Shown here: positions 1 to 9,800 of the stretch, in pieces
Position numbering within the stretch: the first letter of the stretch is position 1
Layout: the number at the start of each line of letters is the position of its first letter
Assembly: GCF_014138605.1 (NCBI RefSeq)
Contig: NZ_JACJHX010000007.1
Span: 1-64,000 of the forward strand
Length of the DNA stretch: 64,000 nucleotides
Reading direction: 5' to 3'
DNA from: Peribacillus huizhouensis
GTDB lineage: Bacteria > Bacillota > Bacilli > Bacillales > DSM-1321
Position numbers and translations under genes: made by a program
The notes under the pieces: generated by a model
Told to the model about the DNA's origin: nothing
The model's input: only the letters and a program-made list of their open reading frames with translations
The model's database searches: none

Positions 1-95
1 TTTCCCGCAGGAGTCTCGCACCTGTAACGAAGATCAACATCTGTTCGAATTGGTTTCTTGCTAAAAACAACAATCTTTACGAAAAGAGCCTAAAA
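1..95 (-). repeat. Family C repeat, truncated by window edge
   Basis: This is one end of a repeat seen again near 10.8, 34.7, 41.1, 52.4 and 60.6 kb. It carries the same words (CGCAGGAGTCTCGCACCT, AACAACAATCTTTACGAAAA, GAGCC). The GC-rich core lies to the left of the window. It does not look protein-coding. Confidence 0.75.
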
Positions 96-99
96 AAAA

Positions 100-132
100 G
101 ACAGAAAATAAAGAAGCTCTTTATTTTCTGCC
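100..132 (-). terminator. Rho-independent terminator, probably for gpsA
   Basis: A 13-bp perfect stem (CAGAAAATAAAGA and its complement) with a 3-nt loop is followed on the minus strand by a run of T. It lies about 115 nt past the gpsA stop, and no other minus-strand gene intervenes. The space between holds nothing recognised. Confidence 0.7.
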
Positions 133-247
133 ATTTGACTAAATCCACCTAAAACCAAGCCATATTGCTAGTTTACTGTCGTAGCATTGTATGCAGTTGT
201 GCATAGACTCGAACCGTCTATCGCCTATTTTAGGATAAATATTTATG

Positions 248-1300
248 TTATTGCTTTGGTTTGTCGCCCCAAGCATTAAATAACTCTTCCATTTCGTTTT
301 TTTTCATTCGCGTCATCAATGAATCCACCGAATCTTTCACGTTTTGTTCATTAAATAAAACGCCGTATAAGGCTTTCGTAATCGGCATATCAACTCCGAC
401 CTTTTCGGCGAGTTGATAGGCTGCTTTCGTTGTTCTTACACCCTCTACAACCATGCCCATATTCTCAAGCACTTCTTCAAGGTTTTTTCCTTTGCCAAGC
501 ATATTACCTGCCCGCCAATTTCGCGAATGAATACTTGTACAAGTTACAATTAAATCGCCAATCCCTGTAATACCGGAAAATGTTAGCGGATTCGCTCCCA
601 TCGCAGTCCCTAGCCTTGAAATTTCAGCAAGCCCTCGTGTGATTAAAGCTGCTTTGGCATTGTCGCCATATCCTAATCCATTCGTAATTCCAGCAGCTAA
701 AGCGATAATGTTTTTCAGCGCTCCACCAATTTCAACACCTACAATATCTGGATTTGTATAGACGCGAAAGTTTTGATTCATAAATAAATCCTGAATTTTC
801 TCTGCAGCCCGCATGTTTTCTGATGAAACCGTCACAATTGTCGGCTGACGCAGACTAACTTCCTCAGCGTGACTAGGACCAGATAAAACTACTACCGCTT
901 GAAGCTTTGATGCCGGAACCTCTTCTTCAATCATTTCAGATATGCGCAAAAGTGAATCAGGTTCGATACCTTTTGACACATGAACAATGGTCACTTGCTG
1001 TTTTACTAGAGGAACAATATCATTCAGCACTTCTCTAATTGCCTTCGTTGGAACTGCCATAATAATCGTTTCAATACCTTCTACGGCTTTTTCAAGTGAA
1101 TGGTATCCAACAATATTGGGTGGCAATTCAATTTCAGGTAAATATTTTGAGTTGGTGTGATGTATATTAATTTCCGTGATTAGCGCTTCATTATGGCCCC
1201 AAAGACGAACTTGATGCTCGTTGTCGGCTAATACCATAGCAAGAGCTGTCCCCCAGCTCCCAGCGCCAATCACTGCGATTTTTTGTTTGACTTCTGACAT
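248..1300 (-). CDS. gpsA: NAD(P)H-dependent glycerol-3-phosphate dehydrogenase
   Basis: This cytosolic enzyme reduces dihydroxyacetone phosphate to sn-glycerol-3-phosphate for membrane lipid synthesis. The 350-residue protein opens with a Rossmann motif GAGSWG (residues 12-17) and has the SGPSHAEEV and [13 protein letters not shown] signatures; the Lys of GGALKN is the expected catalytic lysine. The start is the ATG before SEVKQK, preceded by GAAGGCGGTG; an upstream in-frame extension of 22 residues has no family match and no ribosome binding site. It lies 16 nt downstream of der, so the two are probably cotranscribed, as in B. subtilis. Confidence 0.95.
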   Translation of the reverse strand: MSEVKQKIAVIGAGSWGTALAMVLADNEHQVRLWGHNEALITEINIHHTNSKYLPEIELPPNIVGYHSLEKAVEGIETIIMAVPTKAIREVLNDIVPLVKQQVTIVHVSKGIEPDSLLRISEMIEEEVPASKLQAVVVLSGPSHAEEVSLRQPTIVTVSSENMRAAEKIQDLFMNQNFRVYTNPDIVGVEIGGALKNIIALAAGITNGLGYGDNAKAALITRGLAEISRLGTAMGANPLTFSGITGIGDLIVTCTSIHSRNWRAGNMLGKGKNLEEVLENMGMVVEGVRTTKAAYQLAEKVGVDMPITKALYGVLFNEQNVKDSVDSLMTRMKKNEMEELFNAWGDKPKQ

Positions 1301-1316
1301 AATTACACCGCCTTCG

Positions 1317-2627
1317 TTATTTTCTTTGGCGACCGAACATCCTGATAGGACTTCCTTCGAAGCCAAAGGCGTCTCGAATTCGATTTTCTAAAAATCGTTG
1401 ATAAGAAAAATGAAGAAGTTCTGGATCGTTGACAAAAACAACGAATGTTGGCGGTTTAACTGCAACTTGAGTTGTATAATACACTTTCAAACGAGCACCA
1501 TTATGAGTTGGCGTTGGATTCATAGCAATTGCATCCATTAGTACCTCATTTAAGGTATTTGTTTGAACCCTTAACGCATGACTTTCACTGACTTGATCAA
1601 TGATTGGCATAACCGTATGAATCCGTTTTTTCGTTAACGCAGATAAATATACGATTGGTGCATAGTCCATAAATAAAAAGTGTGCTCGAATACTTTCCTC
1701 AAATTCCTTCATAGTCTTTTCATCTTTTTCAATCGCATCCCATTTATTGACAACGATGATGATACCACGGCCTGCTTCATGAGCATATCCAGCAATTTTC
1801 TTATCCTGCTCACGAATTCCTTCTTCCGCATTCAGGACTACTAGAACAACATCGGAACGCTCAATCGCTCTCAAAGCTCTTAGTACACTGTATTTCTCCG
1901 TACTTTCATATACTTTCCCCTTTTTCCGCATCCCTGCCGTATCAATGATGACATATTCTTTACCATCAAATTTATATGGGGAGTCAATTGCATCCCTAGT
2001 CGTTCCTTCAATATCGCTGACAATCACTCGGTCCTCACCTAATAGAGCATTCACGAGTGATGATTTGCCGACATTTGGTCGTCCAATTAAACTGAACTTA
2101 ATGACACCCTCATCATAATCACTGCCATCGAATTGCGGAAAATGCTTAGCAACCTCATCAAGTAAATCACCAAGACCTAAACCATGTGATCCAGAGATTG
2201 GGTATGGATCCCCAAAACCGAGTGAGTAAAAATCATAAATTTGACTTCTCATTTCAGGGTTGTCCACCTTGTTTACGGCTAAAACAACAGGTTTTTTTGA
2301 TTTATAAAGGATTTTTGCTACTTCTTCATCAGCAGAAGTGACTCCTTCACGTCCATTTGTCATAAAAATAATGACATCCGCTTCATCAATAGCGATTTCA
2401 GCTTGCTGGCGGATTTGTTCTAGGAAAGGCTCATCTCCGATATCAATTCCACCTGTATCAATTATATTAAAATCATAGGTTAGCCATTCTCCTGAACTAT
2501 ATATTCGATCTCTCGTAACCCCAGGAACATCCTCTACAATCGAAACTCTCTCTCCAACAATTCGATTGAAGATGGTTGATTTCCCCACATTTGGGCGGCC
2601 AACTATGGCAACTACCGGTTTTGGCAT
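1317..2627 (-). CDS. der: Ribosome biogenesis GTPase Der (EngA)
   Basis: Der is an essential GTPase for 50S subunit maturation. It has two tandem GTPase domains, each with the P-loop GRPNVGKS (near residues 10 and 183), DTAG switch motifs and NKxD motifs (NKVD, NKWD), then a C-terminal KH-like domain. The length of 436 residues equals the usual Bacillus length. The start is the ATG of [10 protein letters not shown]; an in-frame ATG five codons upstream overlaps the ribosome binding site GAGAGG, so it is less likely. Confidence 0.96.
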   Translation of the reverse strand: MPKPVVAIVGRPNVGKSTIFNRIVGERVSIVEDVPGVTRDRIYSSGEWLTYDFNIIDTGGIDIGDEPFLEQIRQQAEIAIDEADVIIFMTNGREGVTSADEEVAKILYKSKKPVVLAVNKVDNPEMRSQIYDFYSLGFGDPYPISGSHGLGLGDLLDEVAKHFPQFDGSDYDEGVIKFSLIGRPNVGKSSLVNALLGEDRVIVSDIEGTTRDAIDSPYKFDGKEYVIIDTAGMRKKGKVYESTEKYSVLRALRAIERSDVVLVVLNAEEGIREQDKKIAGYAHEAGRGIIIVVNKWDAIEKDEKTMKEFEESIRAHFLFMDYAPIVYLSALTKKRIHTVMPIIDQVSESHALRVQTNTLNEVLMDAIAMNPTPTHNGARLKVYYTTQVAVKPPTFVVFVNDPELLHFSYQRFLENRIRDAFGFEGSPIRMFGRQRK

Positions 2628-2690
2628 ATTGTATGTCATCCTCTCTTTTACCATGTATCGCTTCCATCATTACATTCATGAATTCATTCC

Positions 2691-2744
2691 ATTTATTGCG
2701 CATTAACGGGCAGTAGACCCCCACTGATTGAAGTTTCACTATTT
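2691..2744 (-). repeat. Family A mini-element (copy A1)
   Basis: A short copy on the minus strand runs from the left end TAGTGAAACTTCAATCAG through GTGGGGGTC to the right end CGTTAATGCGC. Other short copies share this plan near 14.6, 24.5, 44.4 and 46.1 kb. Its left end touches the TAG stop of a small reading frame at 2739-2915. Confidence 0.7.
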
Positions 2745-2915
2745 CGTATTAAACCCTGCTTTATAGATAATCAAATATATTTTAATGAAATGAGTCCACA
2801 AACTTTCATAAAATATTGACAGGTTTCTTAAAGAAGACAACCTTCTTAGCATACGCTCTAATTGTTCTTCATTCGTAATCTGCAAAGCTTTAAAGAAGCC
2901 TCCACTAACTATCAT
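2739..2915 (-). CDS. Possible gene remnant or small hypothetical protein (58 aa)
   Basis: An uninterrupted minus-strand frame begins MIVSGGFFKALQITNEEQ and ends IYKAGFNTK, with a charged middle (EEQLERMLRRL) and a hydrophobic tail. I do not recognise the family. There is no ribosome binding site before the ATG, and an upstream stop closes the frame two codons earlier, so it may be the 3' part of a decayed gene. Its TAG stop is formed at the left end of family A copy A1, so the true C-terminus may be lost. It lies between yphA and der, where B. subtilis carries another gene. The rest of the spacer (2916-3066) holds nothing recognised. Confidence 0.3.
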   Translation of the reverse strand: MIVSGGFFKALQITNEEQLERMLRRLSSLRNLSIFYESLWTHFIKIYLIIYKAGFNTK

Positions 2916-3066
2916 ATAGTATCAAACTTTTCAACAATCAACAATATAGAAAAACAATCACAATTTTCAACCAGTAAGTGACATAATAAAAATTGGACAT
3001 ATACTTCCGTTAAATACGCTTCTGAGTATTTTTGTTAGTTATATCCGCTTGAGCATTTTAAAATCT

Positions 3067-3675
3067 CTATAATTGTTTTTGGCCTGTCTGAAATTTGCTT
3101 TGCATATAGTTCATTACAAAAACGCTAAGCCATTCGATACCTGACCAAATAAGACTTGCAGTTAATGATATAGTTATCATATCAAGCAATATGTAAGATG
3201 TAGCTGAATAGGGAAGTGAATTATGCACCATTGCAATCATAAAAATACCATCTCCCCAAATCATCCCGATTAAGATGCTACTTATTCGCTGTTTAAAGCT
3301 TTTATATAAAAATAATGTTAAAAAATGAATCATTACAGCAGCTAACCACGTAGGATTGACAAAGACCCAAAGCGGATCAAGTATGGAAAATAACTGAAAA
3401 GAAGCATAACCTAATGCAATTATTAAACTAGACAGCATAAAATAGACAAACTGCAATAAGGAAAGTCTACGATGATAGATGAGGACGACAAATAATAAAT
3501 AAATTCCAGCTAGCCCAATTGAGTACCTCCCAATATGAAGAAAGTATTCGGCCATTCCTATTACAGCTAAAAGATGAAATAATAATTGAAACCGATACAC
3601 TTGTGTTTTTGAAAAAAAGAACATAATAATGACCCAGGCAATCCAGCCAATCCAATAAAAAATCAATCCTTCCAT
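3067..3675 (-). CDS. yphA: YphA-type integral membrane protein
   Basis: The 202-residue protein is almost entirely hydrophobic, with about six predicted membrane segments, and begins MEGLIFYWIGWIAWVII. Length, character and position upstream of der match YphA of B. subtilis, a membrane protein of unknown role. No catalytic motif is visible. The ATG follows AGAGGAGTG. A long spacer separates it from der, so it is probably a single-gene unit. Confidence 0.75.
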   Translation of the reverse strand: MEGLIFYWIGWIAWVIIMFFFSKTQVYRFQLLFHLLAVIGMAEYFLHIGRYSIGLAGIYLLFVVLIYHRRLSLLQFVYFMLSSLIIALGYASFQLFSILDPLWVFVNPTWLAAVMIHFLTLFLYKSFKQRISSILIGMIWGDGIFMIAMVHNSLPYSATSYILLDMITISLTASLIWSGIEWLSVFVMNYMQSKFQTGQKQL

Positions 3676-3762
3676 TTACAACACTCCTCTAAAAACAGTA
3701 TATCTGCTTTATTCAGAGGTTAAACCTAGTCCTATATCGTTTGTCATAATTTATATAATTTG

Positions 3763-3936
3763 TATGAAGGACATGGGACGGAGCTTCTCAATTTATCAAT
3801 ATAGTCAATCTGTATAGCAGGTTTACTTATTTTATCGAGAAAGCATGCAAAAATCCGGCTTCACATCGCCACCATTGCGAATAGGTGAGTGTAGCGTGAT
3901 AGATGAATTAGCCTTCAGGGTAAATGGTGGCGTTTT
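3763..3936. repeat. Family D repeat (copy D1)
   Basis: About 175 bp runs from ATGAAGGACATGGGACGG to AATGGTGGCGTTTT and contains CATCGCCACCATTGCGAATA and GTGAGTGTAGCGTGATAGAT. Related copies are at 16.1, 18.1, 27.0 and 34.6 kb. It fills most of the yphA-ypzI spacer. Confidence 0.7.
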
Positions 3937-4006
3937 AACGCTATATTAGTTTGCTATGAATAAATGAAGGTCCCTTTAGTTAGGTTAAAAAGAGGAGGTG
4001 TTATAA

Positions 4007-4141
4007 ATGGGAAAAGATCGGCAAGAGAAAAAATTAAAAATGAGCAAAAGAGTGGAATCAGACCGTGATCAGTCTCTTAAATATTCTGGTGCAACGAGAT
4101 TAGAAGGGCCTGAAGAGGCAAGAAGAAGAAATAAACAGTAG
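4007..4141 (+). CDS. ypzI: YpzI family small protein (44 aa)
   Basis: A 44-residue, highly charged protein begins MGKDRQEKKLKMSKRVESDR and ends EGPEEARRRNKQ. It matches the YpzI family of Bacillus small proteins, whose function is unknown. A strong AGAGGAGGTG lies 6 nt before the ATG. It is the only plus-strand gene in this part of the window, between yphA and ypfD, the position it holds in B. subtilis. Confidence 0.85.
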   Translation: MGKDRQEKKLKMSKRVESDRDQSLKYSGATRLEGPEEARRRNKQ

Positions 4142-4175
4142 TTTTCTGTTTTTAAATTACATGAAATTAAAAAAG

Positions 4176-4290
4176 TTAGGCTGTTCTAATAAAAGGTCGA
4201 GATCCTCTAATTCCCGATGTACAGTTTAATTTGTGTGTAATCGTATTAAACTGGAGATCTTCTAGAGTTCTGACTCAATTGAACATTCTA
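4176..4290. repeat. Degenerate family B palindrome (B0)
   Basis: An imperfect inverted repeat begins AGGCTGTTCTAATAAAAGGT and contains AGATCCTCTAA and its approximate complement, with ACAGTTTAAT facing ATTAAACTG. It resembles the clearer family B copies at 44.2 and 52.5 kb and lies just past ypzI. Confidence 0.5.
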
Positions 4291-4309
4291 AAAAAAAGTG
4301 AAATTTCTA

Positions 4310-4335
4310 TTAAGGGGGGGTGTTCACCCCCTTAA
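4310..4335. terminator. Hairpin downstream of ypfD, probably family A derived
   Basis: TTAAGGGGG pairs with CCCCCTTAA across a short loop, just after the ypfD stop. The preceding AAAGTGAAATTTCTATTAAG looks like a diverged family A left end, so this terminator may descend from such an element. The T-run is offset. Confidence 0.5.
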
Positions 4336-4345
4336 TGATTATTTA

Positions 4346-5482
4346 TTATTTAAATTTTTTAAATGCATCACCAAGAATTTCACCTAATTGAAACCCTTTT
4401 GTCTCTTCAGGCAATTCATACTCCTCATATTGTGAGGAATCCTGCTCTTGTAAATCTTTAATACTCAAGGACAAGCGTTGATCCTCTTCATTTACCTCAA
4501 GTACCTTTACCGTAACAGGTTGACCTTCCTGCAAAACTTCATGTGGCGTGCCAATATGTTTATGAGCGATTTGCGAAATATGCACGAGACCTTCTACTCC
4601 CGGGAAAATTTCAACAAATGCTCCAAAAGAAACGAGACGCTTAACAGTCCCTTCAAGTACAGATCCTTTTGAGGCTTTTTCTGCAATTCCTTCCCAAGGT
4701 CCAGGTAATGTTTCTTTAATGGATAATGAGATTCTTTCATTATCGCGATCAACCGATAAAACTTTCACTTTTACTTGATCGCCTTCGGAAACAACATCAG
4801 ATGCTTTATCTACATGGTCATGAGAAAGTTGGGAAATATGAACTAAACCGTCTACACCGCCGATATCTACGAATGCTCCAAAATCTGTAAGCCTTTGAAC
4901 GGTTCCTTCGATCACCTGTCCGCTTTCAATTTTATCAAGAATATTTGATTTTTGTTTTTTCTTTTCATCTTGAACAACAGCTCGATGTGATAAAATTAAA
5001 CGGTTTTTCTCTTTGTCAAGTTCAACGATTTTAAACGTTAATGTTTTATTTTTATATTCTGAGAAGTCTTCTACAAAATAGTCTTCAACTAAAGAAGCAG
5101 GAACAAATCCTCTTACTCCTAAATCAACGACAAGACCGCCTTTTACAACGTCACGAACTTCAGCTTCAAATATTTCTTGAGCCTCGAACTTTTGTTCAAG
5201 TGTATCCCAAGCTTTTAAAGCATCCATTTTTCTTTTTGATAGAATAAGAGCTTCTTCTTCGACCTTGATTACTTCAAGCTCTAGTACATCACCTTCAGCT
5301 ACCGCATCAGATGCTTTTTCAATGTGTAAGCTAGATAATTCACTTATAGGGATAATACCATCGGTTTTCGCGTTTTCCACAGCTACAATGACTTGTTTTT
5401 CCTCAACTTTGGAAACCGTTGCATTCACCTTGTCTCCCACTTCATAATTATTTACTTCAACTTGGTTCATGTCTTCTGTCAT
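4346..5482 (-). CDS. ypfD: S1-domain RNA-binding protein (YpfD, RpsA homolog)
   Basis: The 378-residue protein has four tandem S1 RNA-binding repeats (about residues 15-85, 100-170, 185-255 and 272-342), with motifs such as [20 protein letters not shown]. In Bacillus this short RpsA homolog is dispensable and is not the canonical six-repeat ribosomal S1. The start is the ATG of MTEDMNQ, preceded by AAGGAGGAG; the 37-residue upstream extension has no support. It follows plsC-like and cmk on the same strand. Confidence 0.92.
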   Translation of the reverse strand: MTEDMNQVEVNNYEVGDKVNATVSKVEEKQVIVAVENAKTDGIIPISELSSLHIEKASDAVAEGDVLELEVIKVEEEALILSKRKMDALKAWDTLEQKFEAQEIFEAEVRDVVKGGLVVDLGVRGFVPASLVEDYFVEDFSEYKNKTLTFKIVELDKEKNRLILSHRAVVQDEKKKQKSNILDKIESGQVIEGTVQRLTDFGAFVDIGGVDGLVHISQLSHDHVDKASDVVSEGDQVKVKVLSVDRDNERISLSIKETLPGPWEGIAEKASKGSVLEGTVKRLVSFGAFVEIFPGVEGLVHISQIAHKHIGTPHEVLQEGQPVTVKVLEVNEEDQRLSLSIKDLQEQDSSQYEEYELPEETKGFQLGEILGDAFKKFK

Positions 5483-5669
5483 TACGAACTCCTCCTTAAC
5501 CCATGACTGCACTGCAGAATTTCTATTCCAGGCTCTTTTTCGATCTAAGAATAAGTTAGCTTGCCTGTCCTTTAGAGTGAATAAAGATTTCATACTAATT
5601 CATAATTCGGAATTAATCCCCTATTTATATAAATTCTAATAAAAACGTTAAATTGTCAAGTAAGATGAA

Positions 5670-6257
5670 TTATTTATGGTTATTTATCAATGTTTGGATT
5701 TCTGTCATAATAGCCTTCGTTGCGTCATCTGCTGAAACTTTCTCTTCGCGTATTCTTTCGAAATCTATTGGTTTACCAAAGACAATTTTTACAGGTCTAA
5801 ACATTTTATAAGGACCAATGATCGCACATGGAAGGACCGCAGCTTTTGAACGAAGAGCGAAAAAACCAGCACCCGCTAATCCCTCTCCTAATAAACCATC
5901 TTTACTTCGTGTTCCTTCTGGAAAAAGCCCTAATACTTGTTCTTCTTTAAGTACCGCTAGTCCTTTTCGCAACGCCTCCCTGTCACTGAGACCCCGCTTT
6001 ACTGGAAATGCATGAACTTTAGGTAAGATACCCTTCAAAATAGGAATCTGAAACAATTCTTCTTTAGCCATAAAGTGAATATCTCTTTTCGATGCAATTC
6101 CAACGATCGGCGGATCTAGGTTATTAATATGGTTGGAGCAAATTAGTACTCCTCCCTCTTTCGGGATATTTTCAATTCCGATCGCTTTAGCCCTATAGAA
6201 CGGCAATAGAACAATTTTTACAACGTTTTTTGCAAATGTGTAAAAATTCAAATTCAT
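5670..6257 (-). CDS. plsC: 1-acyl-sn-glycerol-3-phosphate acyltransferase family protein
   Basis: This enzyme probably acylates lysophosphatidic acid at position 2 to make phosphatidic acid at the membrane. The 195-residue protein has the LPLAT motifs NHINNLD (HxxxxD, near residue 42) and FPEGTRS (near residue 113), and an N-terminal hydrophobic stretch. Its ATG overlaps the TGA of cmk (ATGA), so the two are translationally coupled. B. subtilis plsC lies elsewhere, so this is assigned by family; it could be a second PlsC paralog. Confidence 0.85.
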   Translation of the reverse strand: MNLNFYTFAKNVVKIVLLPFYRAKAIGIENIPKEGGVLICSNHINNLDPPIVGIASKRDIHFMAKEELFQIPILKGILPKVHAFPVKRGLSDREALRKGLAVLKEEQVLGLFPEGTRSKDGLLGEGLAGAGFFALRSKAAVLPCAIIGPYKMFRPVKIVFGKPIDFERIREEKVSADDATKAIMTEIQTLINNHK

Positions 6258-6928
6258 CTTATCCTTTCTTCTATGAGCGAAGTGATTTTCTTTGCTACTT
6301 GTTCAATCGTCATCGAGGTAGTATCTAGTTCTATGGCATCATTCGCCTTTTTTAATGGTGATACTTCCCTTTCCGAATCCAGCTTATCACGTAAAGCAAT
6401 CTCTTCTTTTAATTTCTCTATATCAGCTGAAAATCCTTTTTGTGCATTTTCCTGATATCTACGCTGCGCACGTTCTTCTACTGATGCAATTAAAAACACT
6501 TTTACTTCCGCTTCTGGGAGTACATGCGTACCAATATCGCGTCCATCCATGACAACACCGCCGCCTTTGGCAAGCTGTTGCTGTCTTCTAACCATTTCTT
6601 CTCGAATCGAACGATGCTTCGATACTTCAGATACTGACCCTGTCACCTCGTTATTTCTAATTTGAGCAGTGACGTTTTCACCATCAAGAAATACAAGCTG
6701 TCCATGTTCACTTGGCTTTAATACGATTTCCGTTTGTGTCAGCAACGAAAAAAGTTGCTGCTCTTCCGTTGGATTGATTCCTTCACTAAAAGCTTTGTAT
6801 GTTAATGCGCGGTACATTGCTCCTGTATCTACGTAAATGTAATTAAAATGTTCTGCCACTATTTTTGCCACAGTACTCTTCCCTGCTGCTGCAGGACCAT
6901 CGATGGCAACAGATATTTTCTTTCTCAT
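6254..6928 (-). CDS. cmk: Cytidylate kinase
   Basis: Cmk phosphorylates CMP and dCMP to their diphosphates. The 224-residue protein (standard length) begins [18 protein letters not shown] with the P-loop GPAAAGKS, and contains [11 protein letters not shown] and RRYQEN from the substrate and lid regions. The ATG is preceded by TTTAGGAGGATTT; an in-frame ATG eight codons upstream would overlap that site. The stop overlaps the next gene. Confidence 0.96.
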   Translation of the reverse strand: MRKKISVAIDGPAAAGKSTVAKIVAEHFNYIYVDTGAMYRALTYKAFSEGINPTEEQQLFSLLTQTEIVLKPSEHGQLVFLDGENVTAQIRNNEVTGSVSEVSKHRSIREEMVRRQQQLAKGGGVVMDGRDIGTHVLPEAEVKVFLIASVEERAQRRYQENAQKGFSADIEKLKEEIALRDKLDSEREVSPLKKANDAIELDTTSMTIEQVAKKITSLIEERIR

Positions 6929-7017
6929 AAATCCTCCTAAAATCCAAATCAATTGCTGTAATATCCTATCCCTTTTATTTTATCACATTCACTTAATGAA
7001 ACAGAAATACTTTTGCC

Positions 7018-7041
7018 CTAATTAAGTGAAACTTCAATCGT
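7018..7041 (+). repeat. Family A left-end fragment (A11)
   Basis: AATTAAGTGAAACTTCAATC matches the family A left end and has no recognisable right end. The rest of the cmk-ypfB spacer (6929-7183) shows nothing else. Confidence 0.4.
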
Positions 7042-7181
7042 TGTTTATTTTCATCTCAACTTTTTGATTCTACGACCAAAAAATTGAAGTCGAGATATTT
7101 AATCTGTTATACGAGTGAAATAGATTTCAAATTCCGTAGTAACACATCCATAATCTCTTAAACGTCAAATATTTAGCCAAT

Positions 7182-7208
7182 AAAAAAAGCGAAAAATTCG
7201 CCTTTTTT
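7182..7208 (-). terminator. Terminator overlapping the ypfB stop
   Basis: AAAAAAGGCGAA pairs with TTCGCTTTTTTT around a short A-rich loop on the minus strand, and the ypfB stop codon overlaps its edge. The long T-run is typical of intrinsic termination. Confidence 0.75.
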
Positions 7209-7392
7209 AGTCTTGCAAATCTTCGAATGTTTCAATAACTTTTGTATAATTATTGCTATTGACTCCTTCATACTGAGCAAGCTTTTTTAATTGACCAAAA
7301 GATTCTTCACGATTCAAAAAAAGTTGAAATACCAGTAAGAAAATCAATTGGATCCAAATTAATTTAATTATAATTCGTTCCACCGTTTTCAA
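7207..7392 (-). CDS. ypfB: YpfB-like small membrane protein (DUF5359 type)
   Basis: From a TTG start the product is 61 residues: a basic N-terminus (KTVERIIIKLIW), one membrane helix (IQLIFLLVFQLFL) and a polar tail (YEGVNSNNYTKVIETFEDLQD). It resembles YpfB of B. subtilis, found between cmk and ypfA there as here. TTG is chosen because GGAGGG lies about 12 nt upstream; a longer 84-residue reading from an ATG has no ribosome binding site. Its function is unknown. Confidence 0.6.
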   Translation of the reverse strand: MKTVERIIIKLIWIQLIFLLVFQLFLNREESFGQLKKLAQYEGVNSNNYTKVIETFEDLQD

Positions 7393-7523
7393 AATAACTA
7401 AAAACCCTCCATTTGCTACTTTGTACTTATTAACAGTATGGAGAAATGATTTAAAATTCATTCAATTACTTTTCAAAATATAGAAATAATATATTTTAGT
7501 AATAACGCTTTATGTATAAAATA

Positions 7524-8180
7524 TTAGATAAGACCACGTTTCTTTAATTCCATCTGTTTTTCAAATATAAAACGCATGATTAATTGAGTATCCGTGTCTG
7601 TTGTTTCGAAAAATTGAACCGAAAGGATATTTTTCCCTTTATATTGTTCATTAAAGCGAGTAATCCTCCCCTTCAAGCATAGATAATGAATTTCACCTGA
7701 TTTTAAGGGCAAACAAAGCCATATTTTTACGTTGCTAGTCCCTTTAATCTCTATATTTCTTGGTAGCCTTATTGCTGCTCCTCCAGCACTTATGTCTTCC
7801 GTGATCGTTTTAAAAGGTGAAAATTCATTCTTTTCTGGATGTACGGCTGCATCTACTGAGACATCTAATCTTACAAATTGTCGCCTCTGAATTCGAATGA
7901 AGGTATTTTCTGGAGGTAATAATAATTGAATCATTGGAATTCTTGCTCTAATTCTCCCCAGCACTTCAGAATCAAAAATATGAACCATTTGTTCCGAATC
8001 AGTAATTGTAATCTCCAATTGCATACCATCTGGCAAAAACGCAATCTTACCAGTCTCAACATTCACTGGATAATCAATAAATAAACCGCCATCCTCTATT
8101 TCAACTACCATTGCTTTATACGTTTCTTCAGTCATAGAAAACCTTGGCTTTATTAATAAAGCGTCCCCGATATTAATCAT
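7524..8180 (-). CDS. motI: PilZ-domain c-di-GMP receptor, flagellar clutch MotI (YpfA)
   Basis: The 218-residue protein has an N-terminal YcgR-like domain and a C-terminal PilZ domain with the c-di-GMP motifs RRQFVR (99-104) and DISAGG (129-134). In B. subtilis, YpfA/MotI binds c-di-GMP and disengages the MotA stator, inhibiting motility. The start is the ATG of MINIGDALL with AGGGAAGTG upstream; a start 32 codons earlier has no ribosome binding site and exceeds the family length. Length and neighbours match YpfA. Confidence 0.85.
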   Translation of the reverse strand: MINIGDALLIKPRFSMTEETYKAMVVEIEDGGLFIDYPVNVETGKIAFLPDGMQLEITITDSEQMVHIFDSEVLGRIRARIPMIQLLLPPENTFIRIQRRQFVRLDVSVDAAVHPEKNEFSPFKTITEDISAGGAAIRLPRNIEIKGTSNVKIWLCLPLKSGEIHYLCLKGRITRFNEQYKGKNILSVQFFETTDTDTQLIMRFIFEKQMELKKRGLI

Positions 8181-8294
8181 TACTTCACACTTCCCTATAA
8201 TAACTTGTTCAAATATTCTTTCTTCCACCGCTTTGACTGTATTCTTGAACATCGCCTTTTCTATCTTTATTTCCATTTATTATTACATGAAAAC

Positions 8295-8332
8295 AAAAAA
8301 AGGAAAAGCACATAAGGTACTCTTCCTTTTTA
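8295..8332 (-). terminator. Terminator of sleB-ypeB
   Basis: AAAAAGGAAGAG pairs with CTTTTCCTTTTT on the minus strand and is followed by T residues, about 100 nt past the ypeB stop and upstream of motI. Confidence 0.7.
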
Positions 8333-8434
8333 GTAATTATTATAATATGCCACTAAAACATTCTAAATGTTTAAAAACCCTAAATTAGATAGAGGGAGAC
8401 ACACCCATCCTATTCGTAGTTTACATCAATTGCG

Positions 8435-9787
8435 TTACAAAATATTCTCATAAACAGGTTCGGAATTTTTTAATTTTTCCACTTTTTCTTCTCTTCCCGA
8501 ATTAGCATTAATAAAAATCCGATACGTATCCTGATTAATCGTACCTAAAAATTCATAACAAAGAACTTCTTGGTCGAGATCATTAACAATTAACGCTTTT
8601 CTCTCCTCCATAATCTGTACGTTTTGATTGATTTTCGTTTTCGCTTCTTCTGCAGATAGTGTAGCTTGAGGTATATCACGCTTTTTATGTGACTGAAAGA
8701 AGTCATCAGCTGAGAAGCCGAGCACTGATCCATCATCAAGTGCAATTTTTATTTTTACCGAATCTGGATAGATCCTAATACCATCTTGTAAAGTCACGAA
8801 GTTAAATAATCCTACATGATCATATTGAGCACTTTCAAATAGATCTAGTGATTCAAAATCATTTTCTTTTAGAAATTGAACCGCTTTATTGCTCGCTTGA
8901 TTTAAATCTAATTTACTGTTCTGAATGTCACGATTGTTTATATACCATACTGGATATCCGCCTATTTTCGTTAGATCCATATCTACTTCATTATTTGTCT
9001 TTGTTTCAACAAGACTTATACTGTAAAATCCGTATTTCGCACCTTTGCCATTTTCTACAACTTTGACTTCAATCGGTTCTGTCATTTTTGCATATTTCTT
9101 TGCTTTTTGAATTGCTTCTTGTTTCGAAATAACCTCACCTTTTAAGTTTTGAAAGTTTTTATTTTCTTGTTTAGTACTCGTATGCGTAGGGTCTCCTGTT
9201 TGGGCTTCTGAGTAACCTGATACTGTTTTCTCCACCGTTTCGAAGCCATCAATAATCGTGTTATCTGCATTCTCTTTCCCAGATGCTAAAGCCATTTCAA
9301 CATCCATCCAACGAAGATTATTCTTAATGACAAGATATTGGACTTTTCTTAGTTCCTTCTGAATTTCTCCAGCTTGCCCATAAAGAGATTCAAGTCTAGC
9401 ATATTCCTGATCATTAAGCGGTTCTTTTTCCAAATCTCTTACAGCAGTTCGATAGCTAAAATCACCAATATCTGACAAGAACTCTTCGGTTTTATTAAAT
9501 GGGAGTAATGTCAATGGAAGTTGACCCACGTCATTTTGTGCTTCAGACGTAATTCTCCAAACATCTGTAAGTGCAGGACTAAGTGAAGTACGAGAATTCA
9601 TTGCTAATGTATTACCAATCTTATCTTGCAATATATCTACTTGATACGATAAATCGTGAAATGCACGTTGATACGTATTTTCAGCATTAATCAAGATTGC
9701 ATTTTTTTCCTTATGTTCTTGGTAGCCCCAAAACCCCGTACCTGCAACAGCTGCTACTAAAACACCAATCACTACGTTTCTAATCAA
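8435..9787 (-). CDS. ypeB: Germination protein YpeB
   Basis: YpeB is needed for accumulation and stability of the cortex-lytic enzyme SleB in the dormant spore. The 450-residue protein has an N-terminal membrane anchor (VVIGVLVAAVAGTGFWGY), a coiled N-domain with AMNSRTSLSPALTDVWRIT, and C-terminal PepSY-like repeats. It starts at TTG, preceded by GAGAGGTG at 7 nt, and the resulting MIRNVVIG matches the family N-terminus. It follows sleB by 13 nt, the conserved bicistronic arrangement. Confidence 0.95.
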   Translation of the reverse strand: MIRNVVIGVLVAAVAGTGFWGYQEHKEKNAILINAENTYQRAFHDLSYQVDILQDKIGNTLAMNSRTSLSPALTDVWRITSEAQNDVGQLPLTLLPFNKTEEFLSDIGDFSYRTAVRDLEKEPLNDQEYARLESLYGQAGEIQKELRKVQYLVIKNNLRWMDVEMALASGKENADNTIIDGFETVEKTVSGYSEAQTGDPTHTSTKQENKNFQNLKGEVISKQEAIQKAKKYAKMTEPIEVKVVENGKGAKYGFYSISLVETKTNNEVDMDLTKIGGYPVWYINNRDIQNSKLDLNQASNKAVQFLKENDFESLDLFESAQYDHVGLFNFVTLQDGIRIYPDSVKIKIALDDGSVLGFSADDFFQSHKKRDIPQATLSAEEAKTKINQNVQIMEERKALIVNDLDQEVLCYEFLGTINQDTYRIFINANSGREEKVEKLKNSEPVYENIL

Positions 9788-9800
9788 TTTGATTCACCTC

